Assembly: GCA_017632935.1 (NCBI GenBank)
Contig: JAGBQJ010000039.1
Span: 1-64,000, forward strand
DNA length: 64,000 bases
Source of the DNA: Bacteroidales bacterium
GTDB lineage: Bacteria > Bacteroidota > Bacteroidia > Bacteroidales > F082
Reading direction: 5' to 3'
Shown here: piece by piece, positions 32,435-38,957 of the stretch
How the letters are laid out: the number at the start of each line of letters is the position of its first letter
How positions within the stretch are numbered: the stretch's first letter is position 1
Position numbers and translations under genes: made by a program
Notes under the pieces: model-generated
What the model was told of the DNA's origin: nothing
What the model saw: the letters and a program-made list of their open reading frames with translations, nothing else
Database searches by the model: none

Positions 32435-33415
32435 ATGTTTATCGGAGAACTAATTTCATTAGGCGTTGCCGTTTCGTGGACCGCCACGGCATTGTTTGCG
32501 GAAGTGGGCTCGAAGCGTATGGGCTCGCTGCCGTTCAACACTATCCGCATGACGATGTCGCTGGTGCTCCTTGCCGTCACGCTGTGGCTGGTGATGGGCG
32601 TGCCTTATCCGCGTTATGCCGATGCCAGCACTTGGACATGGCTGCTGCTCTCGGGCTTGGTGGGTTATGTCATCGGCGACTACTGCCTGATGCAAGGCTA
32701 CATAAAGATAGGTTCTCGTTTCGGTCAGCTCTTTATGACTTTGTCGGCACCTACGGCAGCAGTCACGGGACGGTTGCTCCTTGGGGAGCAGATGCGCCCC
32801 ATCGCCATCGTTGGCATGGTCGTCACCTTGAGCGGCATTGCGCTTTCGATATTGTCGAAGAGCGACAAATCCGATCATCATGCCATCCATTTCAAGTTAC
32901 CAACGAAAGGCATCTTTTTCGCGGCGATGGCTGGCATTTGCCAAGGTTTCGGCTTGGTGCTCAGCAAGGTAGGCTTGACGCATTACGACGCTGCCCTCAC
33001 TGCCGCTGGCATCGCAGGCGATTCGGTCTTTGCCAACGCCGTGTTGCCTCTGCCTGTCAGCGTCAGCATGTCCTTTGCCGCCACCACGATCCGCGCTTAC
33101 ATCGGACTTGTGGGATTTTTCTTAGCGTTGGTTTTGTTCAACAAAGACGGACTTGCCCAGTTGCGTCACGCCGTGAGCGACCGCAAGGCGATGTGGTGTG
33201 TGCTGGCATCTACCATATTCGGGCCATTCATCGGGGTCAGCGCGTCGCTATTGGCCACGCAATTCACCTCGGCGGGTATCGCCCAGACGCTCTTTGCGCT
33301 CACGCCCATTCTCATCATCGCCCCAGCAGCCATCCTTTTCCATCAAAAGGTGACCTTGCGCGAAGTCATAGGCGCTGTGATCAGTGTCGTTGGTGTGTGT
33401 CTATTTTTTGTGTAA
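32435..33415 (+). CDS. EamA/DMT family transporter
   Basis: A 326-residue inner-membrane protein with ten predicted helices in two EamA repeats: the first with ISLGVAVSWTATALFAEVGS and GYVIGDYCLMQGYIKIGSRF, the second with IFFAAMAGICQGFGLVLSKV and FGPFIGVSASLLATQFTSAG. Such transporters export or import amino acids, nucleosides or other metabolites; the substrate is unknown. The ATG at 32435 nearly coincides with the predicted transcription start. The gene ends just before a hairpin that belongs to the opposite-strand element B. Confidence 0.9.
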   Translation: MFIGELISLGVAVSWTATALFAEVGSKRMGSLPFNTIRMTMSLVLLAVTLWLVMGVPYPRYADASTWTWLLLSGLVGYVIGDYCLMQGYIKIGSRFGQLFMTLSAPTAAVTGRLLLGEQMRPIAIVGMVVTLSGIALSILSKSDKSDHHAIHFKLPTKGIFFAAMAGICQGFGLVLSKVGLTHYDAALTAAGIAGDSVFANAVLPLPVSVSMSFAATTIRAYIGLVGFFLALVLFNKDGLAQLRHAVSDRKAMWCVLASTIFGPFIGVSASLLATQFTSAGIAQTLFALTPILIIAPAAILFHQKVTLREVIGAVISVVGVCLFFV

Positions 33416-33430
33416 CTCATTGACCTGCAC

Positions 33431-33470
33431 AAAAAAAAGATGCGGAACCAGAACCCTTGTCCCGCATCTT
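33431..33470 (-). terminator. Terminator hairpin of element B
   Basis: AAGATGCGG (33437-33445) pairs with CCGCATCTT (33462-33470); on the minus strand it is followed by a run of T. It may also serve the convergent EamA gene ending at 33415. Confidence 0.75.
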
Positions 33471-33511
33471 AAAACTAACTCAAAATTCATCCTAGTACAG
33501 TATGACAAAAA
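33431..33511 (-). ncRNA. Candidate small RNA, copy B of a duplicated leader
   Basis: A short minus-strand transcription unit: promoter at 33519, then about 40 nt that nearly match the leader at 14221-14261 (with AGGATGAATTTTGAGTTAG), then the hairpin AAGATGCGG ... CCGCATCTT followed by eight T residues. No gene on the minus strand lies downstream, because the next gene is on the plus strand. The unit would give an RNA of about 80 nt. The short frame starting ATGAATTTTGAG is not conserved in phase beyond the leader, so a peptide is less likely. Confidence 0.45.
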
Positions 33512-33518
33512 TCTGCTG

Positions 33519-33567
33519 CAAAGTAACGATCTTTCCAGAAACCGTATAATCCCCATTGATGGGTATT
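33519..33567 (-). promoter_or_regulatory. Promoter with operator-like 20-mer, copy B
   Basis: Minus-strand -7 box TTACTTTG (33519-33526) with AATCCCCATTGATGGGTATT (33548-33567, plus reading) 21 bp upstream. It differs from copy A by one base in the 20-mer. Confidence 0.65.
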
Positions 33568-33667
33568 TAGGTCAGGCTCATTAACCATAAATAAGGAATC
33601 CTACCGGCCTACACTTCTTTCTTATGTGCCACCCGAGTCCATTGAGCATTCTTTGTTGAAAAAGTTG

Positions 33668-33675
33668 TACTTTTG
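33668..33675 (+). promoter_or_regulatory. -7 promoter box of the NifX/NifB-like gene
   Basis: TACTTTTG, a perfect match, 22 bp before the ATG at 33698. Confidence 0.55.
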
Positions 33676-33697
33676 ACCGTCAAAAAATACACGTTCT

Positions 33698-34027
33698 ATG
33701 ACTCAAAGAATTGCTATCCCTTCAAACGAAGGCATGATGTGGCCTCATTTTGGCAAGGCCCCGCAAGTGACGTTTTTTAATGTTGAAGACGGCCAGGTAA
33801 AAGATTCCACTGTGCTCCAAGCACCTGAGCATCAACATGGAGCCATGCCGAGATTTCTCGCCGAGCAAAACTGCACCGATGTCATCTGTGGCGGCATCGG
33901 AGGCGGCGCGGTCGAGCTTTTGAACCAGTTAGGCATCAGAAAGGCAGTCTTTCAGAAAAGTGGTGTTCATGTTCAGTCTTACATTGAGACTGCAAAGATA
34001 GAAAAATGCGACAAACGGGAAGTATAG
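33698..34027 (+). CDS. Dinitrogenase iron-molybdenum cofactor (NifX/NifB C-terminal-like) family protein, probably truncated
   Basis: A 109-residue protein. Residues 1-85 fit the small cytoplasmic family related to NifX and the NifB C-terminus: RIAIPSNEGMMWPHFGKAPQ, FFNVEDGQV, and the DVICGGIGGGAVELLNQLGI loop. In relatives the chain then continues with a further strand and helix. Here it passes into an unrelated tail (SYIETAKIEKCDKREV) encoded by AT-rich DNA that itself contains a minus-strand -7 box (TATCTTTG, 33993-34000). The natural 3' end seems to have been replaced by a deletion. Stand-alone members may bind metal clusters; no nitrogenase genes are present. Confidence 0.7.
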   Translation: MTQRIAIPSNEGMMWPHFGKAPQVTFFNVEDGQVKDSTVLQAPEHQHGAMPRFLAEQNCTDVICGGIGGGAVELLNQLGIRKAVFQKSGVHVQSYIETAKIEKCDKREV

Positions 34028-34072
34028 TCGCATTTTTAATCAGCAAAAAAAAACCGGAACGGCTATATTTTG

Positions 34073-34080
34073 TAGTTTTG
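34073..34080 (+). promoter_or_regulatory. -7 promoter box of the lipoprotein gene at 34114
   Basis: TAGTTTTG, a perfect match, 33 bp before the ATG. Confidence 0.55.
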
Positions 34081-34113
34081 CACCCAATAAAGACAAACCT
34101 AAATCTTATCGTT

Positions 34114-35094
34114 ATGAAAAAAGTGTTTTTTAGTTTAGTGCTCCTCTGCGGCCTCGCATTATTCAGCACCAGTTGCAAAGACAACAACAACGGCAACAAT
34201 AACGTCACCCCTGAGGTGGAAACGAACGAGATGACCGTCGGTAACAACACTTCCGACATCGTCACCGCCAAGGCTGTCACCTACGGCCAAAAGAACGCTA
34301 TCGTCCTCGCTTCCAAGGAGATGACTGCCGACAAGAACGAAGGCATCGCCATCATCTTCAACGGCTCCATCACCCCTGGCACCTACACGATGGGCAATAC
34401 GAAAGACCCCGTCCCCACTGTCGTCGGTTTTCATGACTTCAACCTTGGTGAGCTGCCCTTTATCATGGGTGCTGATACCTTGTATTATGGCGACACCTAC
34501 TATTGGATGAACGGCCTGCTCTCCGTCACCGAGAACAATGGCACCTACACTGTCATTCTGTCACAGAGTATGGGCACCAATGCCAACGGCGAAACCATCA
34601 ACCTAGCCCTCAACTTCCAAGGCACATTGCCGCCGTACCAATTTGATGTCAACAACAAGTTCATGATCAAGAACATCGAAAGCCCCATCGGCTTGGCGGG
34701 CGTCACCTCCCTCGATGGTTTGAGTTCTCTGGGCCTCGACGTGAAGTCAATGCTCTTCATGTCGGCCGACCGCAAGCGTTTCTTCATCGTCAGCTATCTG
34801 GGCGGACAAGTCGTTGATGGCGAGTACAACCTCGGCTACATCGGCACACCTTATGTGCCTGTGTTCCCCTGCGTGCATGTGGCTCTCGACGGTAACTTTT
34901 GGACCTTCCAGCCTCAGACGGGCTATATCGCCAAGAGCGGCACGTTGAAGGTTATTACCAATGACGACGGTACCAAGACCGTCATCATGCAAAACCTCAA
35001 ACTGAAGAACGTGGAACACGACAACGAGTTCTTCTTCCCCATCATCGACGGCTCACTGCAGTACCACGGGTATATGTATGAACTGAGCCTGTAA
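34114..35094 (+). CDS. Lipoprotein of unknown function
   Basis: A 326-residue exported lipoprotein with signal KKVFFSLVLLCGLALFSTSC (lipobox FSTSC) and an Asn-rich spacer (KDNNNGNNNVTP). The mature part is beta-rich with repeated strand-turn patterns (GSITPGTYTMGN, YYWMNGLLSVTENNGTYTVI, VVDGEYNLGYIG). I do not recognise a named family; proteins like this are common in Bacteroidales. The ATG at 34114 is set by the signal peptide. It is followed by a hairpin of the CCGCCGCAA family. Confidence 0.7.
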   Translation: MKKVFFSLVLLCGLALFSTSCKDNNNGNNNVTPEVETNEMTVGNNTSDIVTAKAVTYGQKNAIVLASKEMTADKNEGIAIIFNGSITPGTYTMGNTKDPVPTVVGFHDFNLGELPFIMGADTLYYGDTYYWMNGLLSVTENNGTYTVILSQSMGTNANGETINLALNFQGTLPPYQFDVNNKFMIKNIESPIGLAGVTSLDGLSSLGLDVKSMLFMSADRKRFFIVSYLGGQVVDGEYNLGYIGTPYVPVFPCVHVALDGNFWTFQPQTGYIAKSGTLKVITNDDGTKTVIMQNLKLKNVEHDNEFFFPIIDGSLQYHGYMYELSL

Positions 35095-35105
35095 GGCAAT
35101 ACAAA

Positions 35106-35158
35106 CACCGCCGCAAAGGAGATCGCGGGTCTCCGCCCGCGATGAGGCCTTGCGGCGG
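35106..35158. repeat. CCGCCGCAA palindromic repeat, copy 4, with nested hairpin
   Basis: The outer stem ACCGCCGCAAAGG/CCTTGCGGCGG encloses a second inverted repeat, TCGCGGGT ... GCCCGCGA followed by TGAGG. The inner part resembles the GCGGGTCAAGCCCGC hairpin at 51885-51905. It lies between two converging genes, where it may terminate transcription. Confidence 0.7.
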
Positions 35159-35184
35159 CAATAATTGGTATTGGTATCTATTTT

Positions 35185-35796
35185 TCAGCTTCGTTCGCAA
35201 AACGTAACATGCACCGTGTCGCCAAAACGCTTGCCAATCTGTTTCCGGATGTCCTTTCGCAGCCCAATGATGAAGCACGGTGTCCCCATCTTCACGATTT
35301 GGCCGTCGTAAGGCACACCGTCAAAAGTGGCGTGGACCAACAAACGGCCTTTGCCGAACAACGCCTTGATGTCGAATGGCACTTCCACGTAGGCAGCGTC
35401 CATTTCGCCGTTTTGCAGGATAACGGCATCGAATTCCAAACGTTTAGTTTTCTTAGTCTTATTATATTTTGCCTTTACAATTTCGTATGAATTTCGTGTT
35501 AGGTCTTTCAACAGTCCATCAGGAGCCGTTTGAGGGTCTATGCCGATCCAATGTTTGGGCGATTCGTTGTAAGGATTGCCGATACAGTCGTGTTCTGCTT
35601 TCAATTCTTCAATCCGTTCAGGTTGACACTTGAGCGAGATGACTTTGAACTCGTCGCAGTCGAAGTAGGAAAACATGTGACCGCAGACATAAAACACCAG
35701 CACCCCTGCACCGTTTTTGAACTTGGTGAAAGGGAATTTTTCTTCGATGCCGTCGCCTAACGAGAGACAATAATTGCGATAGTCTTCGATGTTCAT
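35185..35796 (-). CDS. MmcQ/YjbR-DUF1905 fusion protein
   Basis: A 203-residue two-domain protein. Residues 1-115 match the MmcQ/YjbR DNA-binding-like fold ([48 protein letters not shown]). Residues 122-203 are a DUF1905 domain ([37 protein letters not shown]). The second half is nearly identical to the separate protein at 5175-5444. Fusions of these two domains are known; the function is not. Confidence 0.87.
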   Translation of the reverse strand: MNIEDYRNYCLSLGDGIEEKFPFTKFKNGAGVLVFYVCGHMFSYFDCDEFKVISLKCQPERIEELKAEHDCIGNPYNESPKHWIGIDPQTAPDGLLKDLTRNSYEIVKAKYNKTKKTKRLEFDAVILQNGEMDAAYVEVPFDIKALFGKGRLLVHATFDGVPYDGQIVKMGTPCFIIGLRKDIRKQIGKRFGDTVHVTFCERS

Positions 35797-35807
35797 GGGT
35801 TATAATA

Positions 35808-35993
35808 TCATCTACTTAAAAGACTCACAATTCCAGCAGGTCGATTGCTCGCATCCACTAGTCCCAACTGGTCGCACCGCTCGATGATGGCGGGAGGGTA
35901 GTTGAAGATGCTCTTGATGGGGTTTCTCGACATCAGGAACACAAACAGCGTAAACAAGGCGCAAGCGACGAGAGATTCTATTAGAAAGGTCAT
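35808..35993 (-). CDS. Small membrane protein, possibly a truncated N-terminus
   Basis: A 61-residue reading frame: one hydrophobic helix (FLIESLVACALFTLFVFLM) and then RNPIKSIFNYPPAIIERCDQ. The NPIKSI-YPPAI pattern resembles the start of larger membrane proteins in this phylum, and the chain stops soon afterwards (SNRPAGIVSLLSR). I suspect a gene cut short, but a genuine small protein is possible. It follows the equally short gene at 36000 by 6 bp. Confidence 0.4.
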   Translation of the reverse strand: MTFLIESLVACALFTLFVFLMSRNPIKSIFNYPPAIIERCDQLGLVDASNRPAGIVSLLSR

Positions 35994-35999
35994 ATCTTT

Positions 36000-36239
36000 T
36001 TAGTTTTCAGGTAACAACTCGGAAATCCTGTCTTCCCTAATCATCTTTGGTGCGGACTTTCCCGCCAACACCAACACCTTCTTGCAATGGCGATAGACGT
36101 GAAGCTGTCGTGAACGCACCACTGCAGTCAGTTCCGGATCGTCTTGCATGGCCATCCAAAGACGATGGTATTCGCCGCCTTCTTCAAACAGCTTCTTCTG
36201 CAAGTGTGAGCATATATTTGTCGTGTCGATGGTTATCAT
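36000..36239 (-). CDS. Conserved short protein of unknown function, possibly truncated
   Basis: A 79-residue protein, TIDTTNICSHLQKKLFEEGG followed by EYHRLWMAMQDDPELTAVVR and RQLHVYRHCKKVLVLAGKSA. It reads as a well-formed soluble domain start, rich in conserved-looking residues, but ends at RISELLPEN where homologues may continue. I cannot name the family. It lies between the PhzF gene and another short frame. Confidence 0.45.
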   Translation of the reverse strand: MITIDTTNICSHLQKKLFEEGGEYHRLWMAMQDDPELTAVVRSRQLHVYRHCKKVLVLAGKSAPKMIREDRISELLPEN

Positions 36240-36261
36240 TGTTTATCGGCATTTTTTTGTT

Positions 36262-37101
36262 CTAAGCAAGGTTGAATTCCCCTGAAGCTAGCACATTGGC
36301 GGTGCCACCGACGTAGAGAGTTCCATCGGAGGCGATGCGTGTGGCCACCACTGAGGGTCGCCCCATGGCTTCGCCTTGAAGGAAGGTAAAATCGCCTACC
36401 GAAGGGATACGACCGTTTTGCTGCAGATAATGGGTCAAAGCAGCGTTGGCGGTACCTGTGGCCGACTCTTCAGGGATGTCGTATAGCGGTGCGAAGTCTC
36501 GGACATGGGCCGTGTGGCCGTCGTTGCAGAAGGCAAACACATGGAGGCTGACCGCTTTGTGTTTTTGAGTGATTGCCGAGATGGCATTCATGTCGGGCTG
36601 CAAACCATTGAGCATCGCCACATCAGAGATGGGAATCATGATATCGGGCAGACCGGAATAAGCGATTTGCACGGGTAGGGTAGGATGGTAGTCTTCCACG
36701 CCAAGGGCATGATAGATCTCATCGGTATCTTCGACAGTGGCAACGATGCGTGGGGTGGCCATCTGCATCATCACCTTTTCACCCACCTTGATGCGAAGGT
36801 CGCCCGCCAGCGTGTGGCATAGGCATTCACCCTCCGCCAGCCGCAGCTGGTGCAACAGCGAGAAGGTGGCGATGGTGGCATGGCCGCACAACTCCACTTC
36901 GGCTTTCGGAGTGAAGTAACGCAAGTGGTATTCCTTCGGCGACAGTCTCCGGACGAAAGCAGTCTCGGAATAGCGCAGTTCGGCTGCGATTTGCAGCATC
37001 AGCGCTTCAGTAGGGAAGGGGGTTCCTTCCAGCAACACCACGCCTGCGGGGTTACCTCCAAAAGGCTGCTCGGTGAAAGCGTCGACTATGTAGTATTTCA
37101 T
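36262..37101 (-). CDS. PhzF family isomerase
   Basis: A 279-residue cytoplasmic protein with the diaminopimelate-epimerase-like fold of PhzF. The family start YYIVDAFTEQPFGGNPAGVV is unmistakable, as are SETAFVRRLSPKEYHLRYFT, ELCGHATIATFSLLHQL and EESATGTANAALTHYL. The conserved Glu that acts as the acid/base (ETAFV, near residue 46) is present. Only a few members have known reactions; this one may be an isomerase or epimerase. It ends an operon of flavodoxin, cupin, SMR transporter and PhzF. Confidence 0.93.
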   Translation of the reverse strand: MKYYIVDAFTEQPFGGNPAGVVLLEGTPFPTEALMLQIAAELRYSETAFVRRLSPKEYHLRYFTPKAEVELCGHATIATFSLLHQLRLAEGECLCHTLAGDLRIKVGEKVMMQMATPRIVATVEDTDEIYHALGVEDYHPTLPVQIAYSGLPDIMIPISDVAMLNGLQPDMNAISAITQKHKAVSLHVFAFCNDGHTAHVRDFAPLYDIPEESATGTANAALTHYLQQNGRIPSVGDFTFLQGEAMGRPSVVATRIASDGTLYVGGTANVLASGEFNLA

Positions 37102-37105
37102 AGAA

Positions 37106-37429
37106 TTATCCAACGATTTTCAGTCCAACAATAGAGAGTATCAGCGTGCTGAGGAAAAACACACGCCAGAAGGTGGCAGGCTCGTGAAACACAAAGATGC
37201 CCAACAGTACCGCCCCGACAGCGCCGATGCCTGTCCAGACAGAATAGGCGATGCCAATGGGAATGGTTTGAGTGGCTTTCGCCAGCAGCACCGCGCTCAG
37301 CACATAAAGCAGGCCGAAGCCCATAATCCACAGCCAAAACTCCGTGCCAACTGTCAATTTGGACTTACCGAGACAGAAGGCAAAGCCAGTTTCACAAAGG
37401 CCAGCGATAATTAGAATGATCCAGTTCAT
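37106..37429 (-). CDS. SMR family transporter (SugE/Gdx-like)
   Basis: A 107-residue inner-membrane protein with four helices, the standard small multidrug resistance size. The essential glutamate is in IIAGLCETGFAFCLG (Glu13), and IPIGIAYSVWTGIGAVGAVL is the conserved helix 3 region. The pattern fits the SugE/Gdx branch, which exports guanidinium, better than the EmrE branch. No guanidine riboswitch was recognised nearby. The start overlaps the cupin stop (ATGA), which indicates coupling. Confidence 0.9.
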   Translation of the reverse strand: MNWIILIIAGLCETGFAFCLGKSKLTVGTEFWLWIMGFGLLYVLSAVLLAKATQTIPIGIAYSVWTGIGAVGAVLLGIFVFHEPATFWRVFFLSTLILSIVGLKIVG

Positions 37430-37797
37430 ACTCCGGATTCTTCTTGATGTTGCACAGCCAGAGGCAAGTCTTTTTGCGAGAGATAGAACATATAGAGGAT
37501 GGCAGGCTTGGTGCCTCGGTTCTCGCCATGGTGGACCGTCCCGACCATCTCGACGACGGCTTCACCCTCATGGACGACCTTCTCCGTCCCGTCTTGGGCA
37601 ACGATAGTCAGCTCTCCCTGTACCAGCACGCCATAATTCATCACATCATGGTGATGCCATCCGAGTTTCTGACCAGCGGGAAATACATACTTCATGGCCA
37701 CCAATTCAGGGCGGCCTTGTGGGTAATCAGGAAGTTCCGCGCCATCCCAACTCTGCGAGGTGCGGATGAGTTCCGTGGTTTCTACTTGCATATCCAT
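37426..37797 (-). CDS. Cupin domain protein
   Basis: A 123-residue single-domain cupin. The metal-site motif GQKLGWHHHDVMNYGVLVQG carries His-His-His ligands, and a second motif GEAVVEMVGTVHHGENRGTK a further His. Such small cupins bind metal and may be sensors, isomerases or dioxygenases. It lies 5 bp after the flavodoxin lipoprotein gene and overlaps the SMR gene by 4 bp, so it is certainly part of that operon. Confidence 0.88.
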   Translation of the reverse strand: MDMQVETTELIRTSQSWDGAELPDYPQGRPELVAMKYVFPAGQKLGWHHHDVMNYGVLVQGELTIVAQDGTEKVVHEGEAVVEMVGTVHHGENRGTKPAILYMFYLSQKDLPLAVQHQEESGV

Positions 37798-37802
37798 GGA
37801 AA

Positions 37803-38354
37803 TCAGTCGTTCATCAGCCTGCTTTCACCCCAAGTGTATTGCGGATAGGCTTTCTTGAGGTCGTTGGCCGAGCCTTCCACGCCGCTGCCGCCACTGGTGG
37901 CGAACACATTAAGGGTCTTGCCGCTCAGGTCGTGTGCCTCGATGAAGGTGTTGACGATGGTGGGGGCGGTGTACCACCACACGGGGAAGCCGATCCACAC
38001 GATGTCGTAGTCGGCGATGTTCTCGCACTTGCCGGCGATGGCGGGACGCGATGCTTTGTTGGTCATCTCCTGTGTGGAACGTGATGTCTTATCACGCCAG
38101 TCGAGGTCAGCGGCAGTGTAAGGCACCTCAGGGGTGATTTCATAAAGGTCGGCGTTGAATTCTTTGGCCAGACGTTGTGCAGCGGCCTTGGTGGTACCTG
38201 TGGCCGAGAAATAAACTATCAATGTCTTCATTTCCTTGATCTCCTTTGTTTCGGTGGTTTGTGTGTTTTGCTTGTTGTCTTTTTTGTCGTTGTTTTGCGC
38301 GCAGGCGCCCAACATCAGGCAGCATGCGGCGAAGAGTAATACTATCTGTTTCAT
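37803..38354 (-). CDS. Flavodoxin-domain lipoprotein (1)
   Basis: A 183-residue protein with a lipoprotein signal (QIVLLFAACCLMLGAC, lipobox LGAC) and a polar Asn/Lys/Thr linker, then a complete flavodoxin domain: TLIVYFSATGTTKAAAQRLA (FMN phosphate loop), ADYDIVWIGFPVWWYTAP and LNVFATSGGSGVEGSA. Cytoplasmic flavodoxins are electron carriers; here the domain would sit outside the inner membrane. It heads the operon with cupin, SMR and PhzF genes. A perfect -7 box TATCTTTG is at 38380-38387. Confidence 0.88.
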   Translation of the reverse strand: MKQIVLLFAACCLMLGACAQNNDKKDNKQNTQTTETKEIKEMKTLIVYFSATGTTKAAAQRLAKEFNADLYEITPEVPYTAADLDWRDKTSRSTQEMTNKASRPAIAGKCENIADYDIVWIGFPVWWYTAPTIVNTFIEAHDLSGKTLNVFATSGGSGVEGSANDLKKAYPQYTWGESRLMND

Positions 38355-38379
38355 TTCATGGTGATTGTTAATTATTGTG

Positions 38380-38415
38380 CAAAGATACAAAAAAAGTGGA
38401 ATTTTACTATTTTTG
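38380..38415. promoter_or_regulatory. Divergent promoters between flavodoxin lipoprotein and LuxR fragment
   Basis: TATCTTTG on the minus strand (38380-38387) and TATTTTTG on the plus strand (38408-38415), both perfect -7 boxes. Confidence 0.55.
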
Positions 38416-38473
38416 CCCCATCAAAACTTTAGACATCATGCCCAAAAAGAAAATCCCATTTTCAAGAGACACC
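38396..38473. repeat. 75-bp segment shared with 20196-20270 (copy 2)
   Basis: GGAATTTTACTATTTTTGCC and CCCAAAAAGAAAATCCCATT repeat the segment at the 3' end of ogt with few differences and one indel. The segment stops where similarity to the LuxR-family regulator begins. Confidence 0.7.
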
Positions 38474-38477
38474 AAAC

Positions 38478-38939
38478 TTGCCCACCGCCTTGGATGCCAA
38501 TTTGCTGATCATCGACCCGACGCTTCTAGGCTTCCACAACAAGGAATTCCTATCGCAATTAGGCAAGGAGCACCCGCAACTCACCTTTGTCGCCTTAGTG
38601 ACCTCGTGCCTCGACCATTCCATGCTGACTCCATACAACGGCGTCATCGAGATCAACGACACGCGGTCGAAAATCATCAGCAAGATGAACGAATTTGCGC
38701 AAAGCGACACCTCGAAGAGCGTCGACGACGTGGAACTATCGAAACGTGAGACCGACGTGCTGGTGGCTGTCGCCAAAGGCATGATGAACAAAGAGATCGC
38801 CGACGAAATGAACATTTCCATCCACACGGTCATCTCTCACCGCAAGAACATCACCCGAAAGACCGGCATCAAATCGGTTTCGGGCCTTACGGTCTATGCC
38901 TTGCTGAACAATCTCATTGATGAAAAGGACTTGATATAA
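38478..38939 (+). pseudogene. LuxR-family regulator lacking the start of its receiver domain
   Basis: The open frame encodes about 153 residues from a TTG at 38478. The C-terminal LuxR helix-turn-helix is complete (LSKRETDVLVAVAKGMMNKE, IADEMNISIHTVISHRKNIT). The N-terminal part matches only the second half of the pseudo-receiver domain found in Bacteroidales relatives (NLLIIDPTLLGF, FVALVTSCLDHS, GVIEINDTRSKII); about 50 residues are missing and no ATG in frame precedes it. The frame opens right after a DNA segment copied from, or shared with, the ogt end. It may be non-functional or translated from the TTG as a short regulator. Confidence 0.65.
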
Positions 38940-38957
38940 CACACAAATACTAAGGAA

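Noticed and set aside
32476-33423. Second long plus-strand frame over the EamA gene
   Set aside because: It is rich in His, Arg and Cys with no hydrophobic helices; the other frame encodes a clear ten-helix transporter.
33698-34027. Nitrogen fixation locus
   Set aside because: Stand-alone NifX/NifB-like proteins are widespread, and no nif structural or cofactor genes are found in the window.
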